Shown: positions 24,999 through 34,199, counted from the stretch's first letter. The stretch: 39,980 nt of DNA from JBASRP01 sp044866075 (GCA_044866075.1 JBIOTQ010000131.1:1-39980), one strand, 5' to 3'. Notes: a model not told the origin generated them from the sequence alone. Numbers and translations: made by a program.

Positions 24999-25898
24999 GT
25001 GGGGCAAGTGGATATTCGATCCCGACGCGCATCGCGCCCCGGACGATCGACGAGGCTCCGGGCGGCTCTCCTAGTGCTCCTCGGGGTGGTCCTCGCTGTT
25101 CCGTCGGGCTCATCGGCGAGAGCCGTCGGATCCGGACCCTCGACGCGTTTCGTTCCGCACAAAGATGTCTTCGAGTCCTGGGGAGATGACTGTGGCTCGA
25201 AGGTCGTCCACCAACGACTCTGGTTTGAACCGGGCGTCGTCGAGAAGCGGCAATCGGTTCAAACCGGTCCGGCTCCGTCCTGCGACCAGATTCCTGGAGC
25301 TGTGGAGACGACGTTCGCCCCGCCGACATCCATCACCATCCCTGCGTCGATAAGTGGACCGTCTAAGTGGTGCCCGAATCTGGGGGGCGGATCGGACTGG
25401 ATCCACACGTCATGGGAACTTCAGGACGTCGTGAACTCGACCCTCGTTTTTCTTCGGTCGAGTTTCCTCAAGGTTTGGTCATGTAATTCGACGTGGTGGA
25501 GCGATTATTACGGCCAGGTATACGCATGGTCCGCTCCACAATACGCACACTGGGAGAACACAAAGCCGTTGTGGCCGTATGTCGATTGGTACTGCAGCAA
25601 GCAGACTTTCGACTGTTCGCAAGCGCTGGCCGAGACGACCGCGTCGTTCAGCACAAAGTCGACTTTGACGAACGTCTACAACACCTGCAACGTTCGAGAG
25701 CAAATCAATGTCTACAGTTACGATGACGGATCGTGGTTCGTCGACTTCTGGAGATTCGGTGCCTGCGGGCACTGGTACTCGCCGACTCACAACGTCACGG
25801 CCGCGAAGGTAAGCGACTACGAATCTTCCGGTTACGGCGGCAAGACGGTCGACAGGGTGAAGATGAGCATCGCGCGCCCGTACGTTGACGGTGTTTAG
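24999..25898 (+). CDS. Exported Trp/Cys-rich protein of unknown function
   Basis: A 299-residue protein I do not recognise. A long N-terminal region with basic residues (1-20) and a hydrophobic core (ALLVLLGVVLAV, about 23-34) followed by SGSSARA looks like a signal peptide cleaved near residue 42. The mature part is unusual: 15 tryptophans, many tyrosines and 8 cysteines spread evenly, which could make four disulfides. It looks like a small beta-rich secreted domain; no catalytic motif is apparent. Codon use is less GC-rich than in neighbouring genes, consistent with recent acquisition. The GTG at 24999 or a second GTG at 25008 could be the start. Confidence 0.75.
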   Translation: MGQVDIRSRRASRPGRSTRLRAALLVLLGVVLAVPSGSSARAVGSGPSTRFVPHKDVFESWGDDCGSKVVHQRLWFEPGVVEKRQSVQTGPAPSCDQIPGAVETTFAPPTSITIPASISGPSKWCPNLGGGSDWIHTSWELQDVVNSTLVFLRSSFLKVWSCNSTWWSDYYGQVYAWSAPQYAHWENTKPLWPYVDWYCSKQTFDCSQALAETTASFSTKSTLTNVYNTCNVREQINVYSYDDGSWFVDFWRFGACGHWYSPTHNVTAAKVSDYESSGYGGKTVDRVKMSIARPYVDGV

Positions 25899-25976
25899 AA
25901 AGGTGCCAGTCTCGGTCATCGTGTGTGCGAAACCGGGACGGACAATGAGGTCGCGGTCCGGGGGGCGTGAGAAGTT

Positions 25977-26894
25977 TCATCCGCTCGCTTCACCGGCTGG
26001 CAGCCACGCCGGCTCGCCGGCGTACTGCCCGGACCGCGTGAGGCGGCGGGCGTCTGACCCGTCGGAACGCATGAGGAAGATGTCCGGCTTATCAGACAGG
26101 TAGCCCTCGAACGCGATCCACTCGCCGTCGGGAGACCACCGAGGCCCGTACTCGAACCGCTCGTTCGAGGTGACCCGGTGCGCGTCCGAACCATCGGCGT
26201 TTGCGATCCAGACGTCGGCATTGCCGAGGGTGAATCCCACATACGCGATCAGCCGTCCGTCCGGGGAGTAATCGGGCGCGCTCTCGTCTTCTCCGGCCGT
26301 GAGCTGCTGCACGCCGCTGCCGTCGGGAGCCATCGCATAGATGTGCGAATCCTGGGACACGCCGCGATCCGACGAAAAGGCGACCGTGCCGCCGTCCGGT
26401 GAGAAAACCGGCGAACCATCGAACGCGGGATCCGCGGTGAGACGGCGGAGTCCCGTGCCGTCCACGGCGATCGAGTAGATCTCCCAGTTCCCGTCTCGCA
26501 TCGACGAGTAGACGATGGTGCGTCCGTCGGGCGACCATGCCGGCGCTCCTTCACGAACGCCGGGGGTCGGGGCGATCGGGCGCGGATTCGCGCCGTTCGC
26601 GTCGGCGACGAACAGGTCCTCGACGCCGTCCGACTCGCCGATGAACGCGATGCGGCGGCCGTCCGGCGAGTAGTGCGGGGCTCCGAGCTTTCCCTCGAGC
26701 GGGATGCGCATCTCTTCGACCCGGCTTCCGTCGGCGCGCATCGTGAAGAGGCGATACCCGGGCGGCCCCTGCCCCTGGAAGACGAGGTCGCCCGTCGCCG
26801 AATCGCTTCGGAACCAACCCGGCCACACGAAACCCGCGAACGCCGCGGCGATGGCCGCGAGCACGACGACGACCGCCGCTGTTCGGACGTTCAT
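25977..26894 (-). CDS. TolB-like beta-propeller (PD40 repeats), membrane-anchored
   Basis: A 305-residue protein with an N-terminal membrane segment or uncleaved signal (about 6-27, VVVVLAAIAAAFAGFVW). It is followed by six WD40-like PD40 repeats of about 43 residues, each centred on a SPDGR-type motif: HYSPDGRRIAF, AWSPDGRTIVY, VFSPDGGTVAF, DYSPDGRLIAY, RWSPDGEWIAF, and a shortened last AWLPAG. Each repeat also carries a DIY/DLF/DVW strand with ADGSxxRRLT. These form a six-bladed propeller like the TolB C-terminal domain. No Tol system is expected in an actinobacterium, so it is a generic extracytoplasmic binding domain. It is divergent from Liv operon 2. Confidence 0.88.
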   Translation of the reverse strand: MNVRTAAVVVVLAAIAAAFAGFVWPGWFRSDSATGDLVFQGQGPPGYRLFTMRADGSRVEEMRIPLEGKLGAPHYSPDGRRIAFIGESDGVEDLFVADANGANPRPIAPTPGVREGAPAWSPDGRTIVYSSMRDGNWEIYSIAVDGTGLRRLTADPAFDGSPVFSPDGGTVAFSSDRGVSQDSHIYAMAPDGSGVQQLTAGEDESAPDYSPDGRLIAYVGFTLGNADVWIANADGSDAHRVTSNERFEYGPRWSPDGEWIAFEGYLSDKPDIFLMRSDGSDARRLTRSGQYAGEPAWLPAGEASG

Positions 26895-27077
26895 TGCCCC
26901 TGTTTGTCCCGGATGCACCGTATGGGGGCAGGCCCGTAGAATACCGGCTTCATTTCGCAGGAGTAGCGGGGCTCGCGGCCGAATCGTTGAAGTCTGGGGG
27001 ACGGGTGTGAGCTCGTCCGTGAACCGATTCGGGCACCCCGTCCCTGCCTCGCGTGAACGGGGCGAATGGAGGGCGAC

Positions 27078-28526
27078 ATGAGGCGTACGATTCCACGTGG
27101 GGCCAAGATCGGCATCCTGGCGGTCGCGTTGCTCCTCGTCGCGACGGCATGCAGCATCCAGGCGCCGGACGTGATCCTGAGCGGCGGCGGTACGGGCGGC
27201 GGCGGGATCGGGAACACCACCGGGGGCGTCGGCAACACGACCGGCAGCGCCGCCACGACCGGCAGCGCGTCGACGACGACCGGCGCCGGCGGAACGGGTA
27301 GCTCCGTGCCGAACTCCAGCGACACCTCGTGTGTCGGCAAGGCGACGTTCACGGGAGTCACCGGCAACGAGATCAAACTTGGATCTACCTTTGCCGAATC
27401 GGGGCCCGTCTCGAACATTTCGGCACCCATCTTGAAAGGTGTGAAGTCGTACTTCAACAAGGTAAACGCGGACGGAGGAGTGTTCGGCCGCAGAATCAAT
27501 CTCGTGAAGTATGACGACGGATGGGACGCGCAGAAGGGCAAAGCCCTCATCAAGAAGCTCGTCGAGCAGGACCGCGTCTTCGTTCTCTCCGTGGTTCCGT
27601 CCTCCAACGGACTCGACGCGTCCGTCTCGTATCTCGAGTCGAAGAAGATGCCGGTCTTCGGGACGTCCGGTCTGATCGAGAGCCAGTTCAAGACGCCCAT
27701 GCAGTGGCCGGTGGGGACCAGCACGCGCAGCGCAGCGAGGATCGCGCTCGTCGACATGAAGAGCCGCGGCGTGAAGAACGCCGCGATCATCTGGCTCGAC
27801 CTTCTGGCCGGCGCCGAGGCGAAACGCGCAACGTTCGACGGGGTCCCGAAGATCTTCGGAAAGAAGACGGAGGACTTCATCACCGCCGAACGCCGGGTGA
27901 GTCTCAGCGAGACGAGTTTCCGTCCCGTCTGGGCGTCGATCCAGAACGACACCGCAGAGTGGCAGCGGGATCACGGCGTCTCGCCGGCCAACGGGAAGCC
28001 CGACTTCGTCATCTTCGCGATCGACCCCACGAACGCGCTCAAGGCGATGAACGCCGCATCGGACGTCGGCTTCCAGCCGCGGCTGGGATGGGGAGGCGGC
28101 CAGCCGCTCTTCCTGAACGTGGTCGCTCAGCATCAGTGGGCGCGGAAGACCGGCCTCTTTGCCGGCAGCTCCTTCTATCCCCCGCAGGTCGGCAACAAGC
28201 CGGCGGTGCTGGAGTACGTCGCGACCGTCCGTCGTTACTACGGCTCGAGCGTCGACGTCACGAACCCGTACCTCGAGGGCGGCTACGCGGGTGCAGCGCT
28301 CACTGTCGACATCCTGAAGGGCGTCGGCTCGTGCCTCACGCGCGAGAAGACCATCAAAGTGGCCAACAGCCTGTCGAACTACTCGCCGGCGGGGCTGACC
28401 CGCCCGCTCACGTACCGCGAGGGGGACCACTACGCCAACACCAGCTATCTCTTGGCGCAGGTCCAGAGCAACGGCAGCTGGAAGGTCGTGACCGACTGGA
28501 TCGTCGACCCGACGCCCGGGAAGTGA
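27078..28526 (+). CDS. Periplasmic-binding-type lipoprotein of Liv operon 2
   Basis: A 482-residue type I solute-binding lipoprotein. The ATG at 27078 is preferred over the one at 27066 because GGAGGG lies just upstream. The lipobox is LVATAC. The Cys is followed by a low-complexity tether of Gly/Thr/Ser (about 35-80, GGTGGGGIGNTTGGVGN-like) that would lift the domain off the membrane. The ligand domain starts near residue 95 (EIKLGSTFAESGPVSNISAP), with GVKSYFNKVNADGGVFGRRI typical of HAAT binding proteins. It is only distantly similar to the binding protein of operon 1, so the ligands probably differ. First gene of the operon. Confidence 0.92.
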   Translation: MRRTIPRGAKIGILAVALLLVATACSIQAPDVILSGGGTGGGGIGNTTGGVGNTTGSAATTGSASTTTGAGGTGSSVPNSSDTSCVGKATFTGVTGNEIKLGSTFAESGPVSNISAPILKGVKSYFNKVNADGGVFGRRINLVKYDDGWDAQKGKALIKKLVEQDRVFVLSVVPSSNGLDASVSYLESKKMPVFGTSGLIESQFKTPMQWPVGTSTRSAARIALVDMKSRGVKNAAIIWLDLLAGAEAKRATFDGVPKIFGKKTEDFITAERRVSLSETSFRPVWASIQNDTAEWQRDHGVSPANGKPDFVIFAIDPTNALKAMNAASDVGFQPRLGWGGGQPLFLNVVAQHQWARKTGLFAGSSFYPPQVGNKPAVLEYVATVRRYYGSSVDVTNPYLEGGYAGAALTVDILKGVGSCLTREKTIKVANSLSNYSPAGLTRPLTYREGDHYANTSYLLAQVQSNGSWKVVTDWIVDPTPGK

Positions 28527-28536
28527 CGAAGACCCG

Positions 28537-29448
28537 ATGAAGTTCTACATCCAGCTCATCATCCTCGGGCTCCCCATCGCAGGCGTTTTCGCGCTGATCG
28601 CGACCGGCGTCGTGATGGTGTACCGGGCCTCGAAGATTCTGTCGCTGGCGCAGGGCGGCATCGCCATGTTCACCGCGTTCTTCCTCTACCAATTGAACAA
28701 CGATCCCGCTGTGTACGGAGGCAAGGGCTGGGATCTGCCGATCTGGGTGGCGCTCCCCGGGGCGATCGCCTTCGCCGGCGCCCTCGGCTACATGATCGAG
28801 CGCTTTCTCTTGCGGCCGCTGCGAGACCGTCCGGTTCTCGTCTCGGTGATCATGACCGTCGGCGTCCTCGCGCTCCTCACCGCCGTCGCGGGGCTCGTCT
28901 GGGGATACGATCGCCAGCAGGCGCCGCAGATCACCCCCGAAGGTCCCGTCACGTTCGCCGGGATCACCATCGGGCAATCAGACGTCGCCATTCTGGCCGC
29001 GACGGCCGTCGTTCTGCTGTTCATCCTGTACCTCTTCAAGTACACCACCCTCGGGATATCGATGCGCGCCGTGGCGGACGACCGGCGTGCGGCGCTTCTG
29101 ATGGGGATCCCGGCGGACCGCGTTTCGGCGCTCAGCTGGATCATCGGTTCGGTGCTGGCCGGGATCGCGGGGATCCTTCTCTCGCCGATCGTACAGCTGC
29201 AACCCTTGAACCTGACCCTTATCTCCATCCCCGCCTACGCCGCCGCGCTTTTCGGAGGGCTCACGAACATCGGGAGGATGGTCATCGGCGCAACGGTCGT
29301 CGGCATCCTCTACTCGCTGGTGCCCGACTTGCCGCCGGTGAAGGCTAGCGACTTCCCGGGGGTACGCGAACTCGCGATCTTCGGCGCGGTAATCATCTTC
29401 ATGTTCGTGACAAGCAAGTCGGTGCAGTTGCAGGAAGAAGAGATCTGA
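28537..29448 (+). CDS. livH: Branched-chain amino-acid type ABC transporter permease, LivH (operon 2)
   Basis: A 303-residue multi-helix permease. LivH features are IILGLPIAGVFALIATGVVMVY (about 8-29), SKILSLAQGGIAMFTAFFLY (about 32-51; the usual NFAHG is SLAQGG) and the cytoplasmic MRAVADDRRAALLMGIPADR near residue 175. It begins 10 bases after the binding-protein stop and overlaps the next gene by one base (TGATG). Confidence 0.94.
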   Translation: MKFYIQLIILGLPIAGVFALIATGVVMVYRASKILSLAQGGIAMFTAFFLYQLNNDPAVYGGKGWDLPIWVALPGAIAFAGALGYMIERFLLRPLRDRPVLVSVIMTVGVLALLTAVAGLVWGYDRQQAPQITPEGPVTFAGITIGQSDVAILAATAVVLLFILYLFKYTTLGISMRAVADDRRAALLMGIPADRVSALSWIIGSVLAGIAGILLSPIVQLQPLNLTLISIPAYAAALFGGLTNIGRMVIGATVVGILYSLVPDLPPVKASDFPGVRELAIFGAVIIFMFVTSKSVQLQEEEI

Positions 29449-31388
29449 TGTTCCGCTCACGCCGATCGCTGCGCTGGCTCCTCATCGCCTTTCTGCTGGC
29501 GTTCCCATGGATCCTGCCGTCGAACTGGTCGAGCATGGCGCTGGCGGCCAGCATCCTGACGTTGGCGCTTCTCTCTCTTGTGATCCTGACCGGATGGGTC
29601 GGACAGATCTCGCTCGCCCAAGCCGCTCTGATGGGCGTCGGCGCCTTCACCGCCGCCCAGGTCACGAACCATCTCTCGATCGAGTACCCGTTCCATGCGG
29701 TCATCGCCGGCGCCGCCGCGGCGCTCGTCGCGGTGCTGATCGGGTTCTTCGCGTTGCGTATCCGCGGCCTGTACCTAGCGATCGCGACGCTGGGTTTCCA
29801 GTGGGCGCTCGAGGCGAGCTTCCTCGAATGGCAGCCCTTCTCGGGAGGGTTCAACGGAGTGAAGATCAAGCCGCTCAAGTGGCCGTGCTGCGATTTCTCC
29901 GACGAACGAGTGCTCTACTACCTGGCTTGGCCGACGGCGATCCTCATCATCCTGATGGTGGCGAACCTGCGAGACTCCAAGACCGGGCGCGCCTGGTTCG
30001 CCATCCGATCGAGCGAGGTCGCGGCGAAGACGCTGGGCGTCAACGTCACCAACTACAAGCTTCTCGCCTTCGCTGTGAGCGGTTTCGTGATCGGGGTGGC
30101 GGGCTCGATCAAGCTGAACCTCGTGGGGTCTGCAACACCGTTCGCCTACAACTTCCAGGTGTCCATCATCTTCCTGGCCGTTGCGGTGCTCGGTGGCATC
30201 GGCGCGATCGCGGGAGCAGTCGTGGGTGCGATCGTGTACACGTTCACAGATCAGTACATCTTCTCCCTGCAATTCTTCGCTGGGAAGATCGAGCTTTTCG
30301 CAGCAGCGCTCCTCATCTTCACCATCCTTCGGAATCCGGCGGGCATCATCGGCGTTCGCGAGGAGATCCGCGAACGGATCGCGGAGAGACGGGCAAAGAA
30401 AGAACGCCGCGACAAACAAAGCATCGTGCTCGAGCCGCAAGCCGAAGCCGGCGGTGCTTTGTCCGACGACGCACGGGAGCTCGTTTCCGCCAGCGAGGGC
30501 GCGCCCCCGCCGATCTCCGGGGCGCAGGAGAACATCTCCGGCGAGGCCACATCGGCCGCCGAACGGCTGACGGCTTACGCGGCGACACGCGGACAGCGCT
30601 TGGAGAGGCCCGATGCAACCCCGATGCTCGAAGTCCGCGATGTCAGCATTCGTTTCGGCGGCGTCGTCGCGAACGACGCCGTCTCCTACGAGGTGCGGCC
30701 GGGCGAGATCTGTGGGCTCATCGGCCCGAACGGCGCCGGGAAGACGACGAACTTCAATGCGGTCAACGGTCTGCTCGTGCCGAACAGCGGCAACGTTCAC
30801 TTCCTCGGCCGGGACATCACGAAGGAGCCCGTCCACGCGCGCGCCCGGCTCGGGATGGCGCGCACCTTCCAGCTCATGCGTCTTTTCCCGCGGCTGACGG
30901 TCCTCGACAACCTGATGGTCGGGACGCACCTGCAGAACGACTCCGGTTTCACCTCCAACCTCTTGATGCTGAACCGGAGCCGGACCGAGGACCGACGCAA
31001 CCGTGAGCGGGTCGAAGAGGTGATGGCGATGCTCGGCATTACCCAGCACGCCGAGAGCCGCGTCGCGGGGCTTCCCTTCGGTGTTCTGCGTTTGGTCGAG
31101 CTCGGCCGCGCGCTCGTGACGCAGCCGCGGATGCTGCTGCTCGACGAGCCGGCGTCGGGTCTCGACGTCGCCGAGACGGACGCGTTCGCGGAGATCCTGT
31201 TCAAGGTCCGCGACGAGATGGGGCACACGATCTTCATCATCGAGCACGACATGCGGCTCGTGATGATGATCTGCGACTACATCTACGTCCTGGAATTCGG
31301 GCGCAATCTCGCGGAGGGCTTCCCGCATGAGATCGCACGGAACGAAGCTGTGATCGCCGCGTATCTCGGGGAGGAATCCGTTGCTTGA
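29448..31388 (+). CDS. Fused LivM permease-LivG ATPase
   Basis: A 646-residue fusion of two transporter subunits. Residues 1-305 are a LivM permease: LTGWVGQISLAQAALMGVGAF near 45-65, RIRGLYLAIATLGFQWALE, and RSSEVAAKTLGVNVTNYKLL. A charged Lys/Glu/Ala/Pro linker occupies about 306-390. Residues 393-646 are a complete LivG ATPase: Walker A GPNGAGKTT, ARTFQLMRLFPRLTVLDNL, signature-region LPFGVLRLVELGRAL, Walker B MLLLDEPASGLD and H-loop IIEHDM. There is no stop or frameshift between the halves, so the fusion is real in this assembly. An internal ATG at codon 393 could allow separate ATPase synthesis. Operon 1 keeps the two genes apart. Confidence 0.93.
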   Translation: MFRSRRSLRWLLIAFLLAFPWILPSNWSSMALAASILTLALLSLVILTGWVGQISLAQAALMGVGAFTAAQVTNHLSIEYPFHAVIAGAAAALVAVLIGFFALRIRGLYLAIATLGFQWALEASFLEWQPFSGGFNGVKIKPLKWPCCDFSDERVLYYLAWPTAILIILMVANLRDSKTGRAWFAIRSSEVAAKTLGVNVTNYKLLAFAVSGFVIGVAGSIKLNLVGSATPFAYNFQVSIIFLAVAVLGGIGAIAGAVVGAIVYTFTDQYIFSLQFFAGKIELFAAALLIFTILRNPAGIIGVREEIRERIAERRAKKERRDKQSIVLEPQAEAGGALSDDARELVSASEGAPPPISGAQENISGEATSAAERLTAYAATRGQRLERPDATPMLEVRDVSIRFGGVVANDAVSYEVRPGEICGLIGPNGAGKTTNFNAVNGLLVPNSGNVHFLGRDITKEPVHARARLGMARTFQLMRLFPRLTVLDNLMVGTHLQNDSGFTSNLLMLNRSRTEDRRNRERVEEVMAMLGITQHAESRVAGLPFGVLRLVELGRALVTQPRMLLLDEPASGLDVAETDAFAEILFKVRDEMGHTIFIIEHDMRLVMMICDYIYVLEFGRNLAEGFPHEIARNEAVIAAYLGEESVA

Positions 31389-32271
31389 CGTCACGAACAT
31401 CGACGTCTACTACGGGCACATCCAGGCCCTCCGAGATGTGAGCCTGCACGTCGACGAGGGCGAGTTCGTCGCGCTTGTCGGAGCTAACGGTGCGGGGAAG
31501 ACCACCACTTTGCGCACGATCTCGGGACTTCTCCGCCCTCAGGTCGGATCGGTGACCCTCGACGGCAAGCGCATCGATCGCATGCGGCCGGAGGACATCG
31601 TGACGCTCGGCGTGTCGCACCTCCCCGAAGGACGCGGCATGTTCCCGAGCCTCACGATCGAAGAAAATCTGAAGATGGGCTTCTACACGAAGCGCTCCGA
31701 CCGCAAACGGTGGAAGGCCGGCGTCGAGCGCGTAACTACCCTCTTCCCGCGCCTGAAAGAGCGCTGGACACAGGCCGCCGGAACGCTGTCCGGCGGCGAG
31801 CAGCAGATGCTCGCACTTGGGCGCGCCCTGCTCCCCGGGCCACGCCTCCTGATGGTCGACGAGCTTTCGCTGGGACTGGCGCCGGTCGTCGTGCAACAGC
31901 TCTTCCAGATGATCCGCGAGATCAACGCTGAGGGGACGACCATCCTGCTCGTCGAACAGTACGTCAACCAGGCTCTCCGCATCGCGAACCGTGCGTACGT
32001 GCTGGAGAAGGGTACGGTCACCATCGAGGGCAACGCCAAGACGCTCCTCGAGTCGAGCGATCTGGTGCAGGCGTCCTACATGGGCGGCGGGCACGTGTCG
32101 ACGACGGGGAACGGCAACGGCGTGAAGGCGCCGCCGAAGAGACGGACCCGGTCTCGCCGCACGAAGAAGGAGACTGCGGCGGGGACCGACGCGCCGGTGG
32201 CGACGGCGACGGGGCAGACGACCGAGATCGATCTCACCGATAGCACAACACAAGACGTCGGACGGGACTAG
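31381..32271 (+). CDS. livF: LivF ATPase (operon 2) with a basic C-terminal tail
   Basis: A 296-residue ABC ATPase. Walker A GANGAGKTT (about 38-46), SHLPEGRGMFPSLTIEENLKMG, signature LSGGEQQM, Walker B LLMVDELSLGLAP and EQYVNQAL mark it as LivF. The conserved domain ends near residue 240. The last about 55 residues are an extension not seen in the operon 1 copy: a Lys/Arg patch (PPKRRTRSRRTKKE) then an acidic Thr/Asp-rich end, possibly a docking tail for the fused LivM-LivG protein or for membrane phospholipids. The TTG start at 31381 overlaps the fusion gene by 8 bases. Confidence 0.93.
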   Translation: MLDVTNIDVYYGHIQALRDVSLHVDEGEFVALVGANGAGKTTTLRTISGLLRPQVGSVTLDGKRIDRMRPEDIVTLGVSHLPEGRGMFPSLTIEENLKMGFYTKRSDRKRWKAGVERVTTLFPRLKERWTQAAGTLSGGEQQMLALGRALLPGPRLLMVDELSLGLAPVVVQQLFQMIREINAEGTTILLVEQYVNQALRIANRAYVLEKGTVTIEGNAKTLLESSDLVQASYMGGGHVSTTGNGNGVKAPPKRRTRSRRTKKETAAGTDAPVATATGQTTEIDLTDSTTQDVGRD

Positions 32272-32283
32272 GAGGCTTCCCCG

Positions 32284-34161
32284 ATGGGCCCTATGGTGCG
32301 TGGAGAGAAGCTGAACAAGCGGCGGCTGACGAAGCTGGCGGCGGTCGGCATCATCGCCATGTTCACGTGGAGCCTCATCGCCGCTCCCGCGTCGCAAGGA
32401 CAGGACGAATCTGTCACGGAGCCCGAGGAGATCTCGTCCTATTTCACGTTCGCCGACGCGGCCCCGATCACCGGGTACATCGATCACCAAGCGCTCCCCG
32501 CGCCGGCCTTCGGCCCGGGTCTGGCGCACACTGCGACGGAGGTCGCGCTGCCATCCGAAGCCTCGGCGATCGCCTGGCTCCTGGATGCCGGGATCGCCAA
32601 CGGCCTCCACGGCACGACCACCGGGGCTTCCGTCCCGACCGAGGTCAACGCGAAGCAGCCGGGCGGCGAACCGCGAGCCGAGTTCACGACGGTCGGGGGG
32701 CCGGTCGGCGAGGAGGAGTTCGGACGGGTCGCAGCGGGCGTGGCACGGGCGACCGCCGTGCACAGCGATGCGCCGCGCGGGTTCGGATCCGCATATTTCA
32801 GCGACGTCTGCTTGTTCCCGGCCGCGGGCAGCCCGCCGGAGCCGCCCGGCACGTACGATCCGGACGCGACGTTCCCGGGCGGCGACAATCAGTCGCCCAA
32901 GAAGGATCCCGGTCCGCTGGCGCGGCAGTGCATCGTCAGCGCGGCCTCGATCGCGAGCACGTCGCAGTCGGTCCGGGAGAACGACACCGTGACGTCGATC
33001 TCCGTCGCCGAGATCGAAGGGATCACGATCGGCGACCGGACCTCCGACAACCGCTGCACGAACTGCTTCTACATCGACGCGATGCGCGTCGAGGCGTTCG
33101 CCCAGGCCAACGGTCAGCCGGGCGGATCGAAAGCCGCCTACCGACTCATGTTCGGGCGCGCCTGCCGTCGCGCCTTCCGCCCGGGGACGACCGACACCAT
33201 CGAGGAGTCGATCCTCGGAGCGCTCGGGCAGCCCACCGAAGAGATCAAGGCGCACGAAGAGGATCAGTGCCTGGGCAACCCGAGTCGCGAGGGCTTCCCC
33301 GAGGGCAGCGCCGACGCGGGGGACGAGGTTCTGAACGAGGTCCCCGCGCCGACGCTGAACGAGTTCTTCGACGAGCCGCTGATCCTCGGGATGGTTCCGT
33401 GCCCGGGTACTCCCGGAAAGAACTGTCGCCTCGCCATCCGGGTCAACGCCGGCGAACGCAACACGGACCCCTCGCGCGCAGAGCACACCACGAACCCGCC
33501 GGAGGACGTGTGCCGTAACTACGCCTATCCGGATCCCAACCCGAAGGCGAAGGAGGACCCGGACTGCAAGGTATACGGCGTGCGGACCGGCGTCGACAAG
33601 GATCAAGGCCAGGAAGCGAAGGCCGTTGCCGAGGGGCTCGACATCGACATCCTCACCCTCACGGCCTCGCAGGCGATCCCGCCGAACGAAGATCTCGAGA
33701 CGTGTCTCGAGAACCAGATCCCGGGGCAGCTGTACGACAACGAGGCCTTCGGCAGCCTCTACGGCGCAGTGAAGGACCAGGTCGGCTGTCCGATCGCGGG
33801 GCTCCGCTCGGTCAGGGAACTGAACCTCACGTTCGGTGTCGCCCAGGCCGGCGCGGTCGCGCGGCCCGGGTTCCTTCCGCCCGAGGGCGGCGGTGGCGGC
33901 GGCGGCGACCTCGGCGGCCTCGTCCCACCGATCACCCCTCCGATCGGACCGGGCACCGACATCGGTGGAGGAACCGGTGGCGGCGGGGTGCAGGTGATCG
34001 GCGGCGGCGGTCTCGGTGCCGGCAAATACGGGCTGAAGATCGACTGGAAGTCGTTGAAGATCAAGCCGTGGCCGGCGAAGGACCTGGCGAAGGCGCTGTT
34101 CGCCGGCGCAATCATCGCCGGCATGGTGTGGTTGATACGACGAAGATTGCGTCAAGCGTAG
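32284..34161 (+). CDS. Large exported, C-terminally anchored protein at the end of Liv operon 2
   Basis: A 625-residue protein of no family I recognise. A perfect AGGAGG lies 8 bases before the ATG. The signal peptide has a basic start (KLNKRRLTKL) and hydrophobic core (AAVGIIAMFTWSLIAAPAS), with cleavage near residue 40. The mature part is acidic, with about a dozen cysteines, many close together (NRCTNCF, GRACRRAF, VPCPGTPGKNC). A Gly-rich stalk (about 530-585, GGGGGGG and PPITPPIGPGTDIGGG) leads to a single membrane helix near residues 601-617 and an Arg-rich tail (RRRLRQA). It shares layout, not obvious sequence, with the last gene of Liv operon 1. Likely a surface-exposed accessory of the transporter (inference). 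Confidence 0.83.
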   Translation: MGPMVRGEKLNKRRLTKLAAVGIIAMFTWSLIAAPASQGQDESVTEPEEISSYFTFADAAPITGYIDHQALPAPAFGPGLAHTATEVALPSEASAIAWLLDAGIANGLHGTTTGASVPTEVNAKQPGGEPRAEFTTVGGPVGEEEFGRVAAGVARATAVHSDAPRGFGSAYFSDVCLFPAAGSPPEPPGTYDPDATFPGGDNQSPKKDPGPLARQCIVSAASIASTSQSVRENDTVTSISVAEIEGITIGDRTSDNRCTNCFYIDAMRVEAFAQANGQPGGSKAAYRLMFGRACRRAFRPGTTDTIEESILGALGQPTEEIKAHEEDQCLGNPSREGFPEGSADAGDEVLNEVPAPTLNEFFDEPLILGMVPCPGTPGKNCRLAIRVNAGERNTDPSRAEHTTNPPEDVCRNYAYPDPNPKAKEDPDCKVYGVRTGVDKDQGQEAKAVAEGLDIDILTLTASQAIPPNEDLETCLENQIPGQLYDNEAFGSLYGAVKDQVGCPIAGLRSVRELNLTFGVAQAGAVARPGFLPPEGGGGGGGDLGGLVPPITPPIGPGTDIGGGTGGGGVQVIGGGGLGAGKYGLKIDWKSLKIKPWPAKDLAKALFAGAIIAGMVWLIRRRLRQA

Positions 34162-34172
34162 ATCGCGCGTGC

Positions 34173-34199
34173 CGAGGCCGGCTCACCGAGCCGGCCTCG
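34173..34199 (+). terminator. Hairpin after Liv operon 2, probable terminator
   Basis: A perfect 12-bp stem (CGAGGCCGGCTC, 34173-34184, with its complement at 34188-34199) and a 3-base loop, 11 bases after the operon's last stop. No clear T-run follows on either strand (CTGCTTGAG on plus), so it is a GC-rich actinobacterial-type terminator or mRNA-end stabiliser. The core CGAGGCCGG is also used in the rRNA terminator at 36341. Confidence 0.65.

Noticed and set aside
24793..25074. 93-residue plus-strand frame in the intergenic region
   Set aside because: Arg/Ser-rich, no signal or domain, and overlaps the better-supported exported protein.
31237..34155. 972-residue minus-strand reading frame opposite livF and the exported protein
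   Set aside because: Antisense of two well-supported plus-strand genes with ribosome sites; composition (Arg/Asp/Gly) is typical of a shadow frame.
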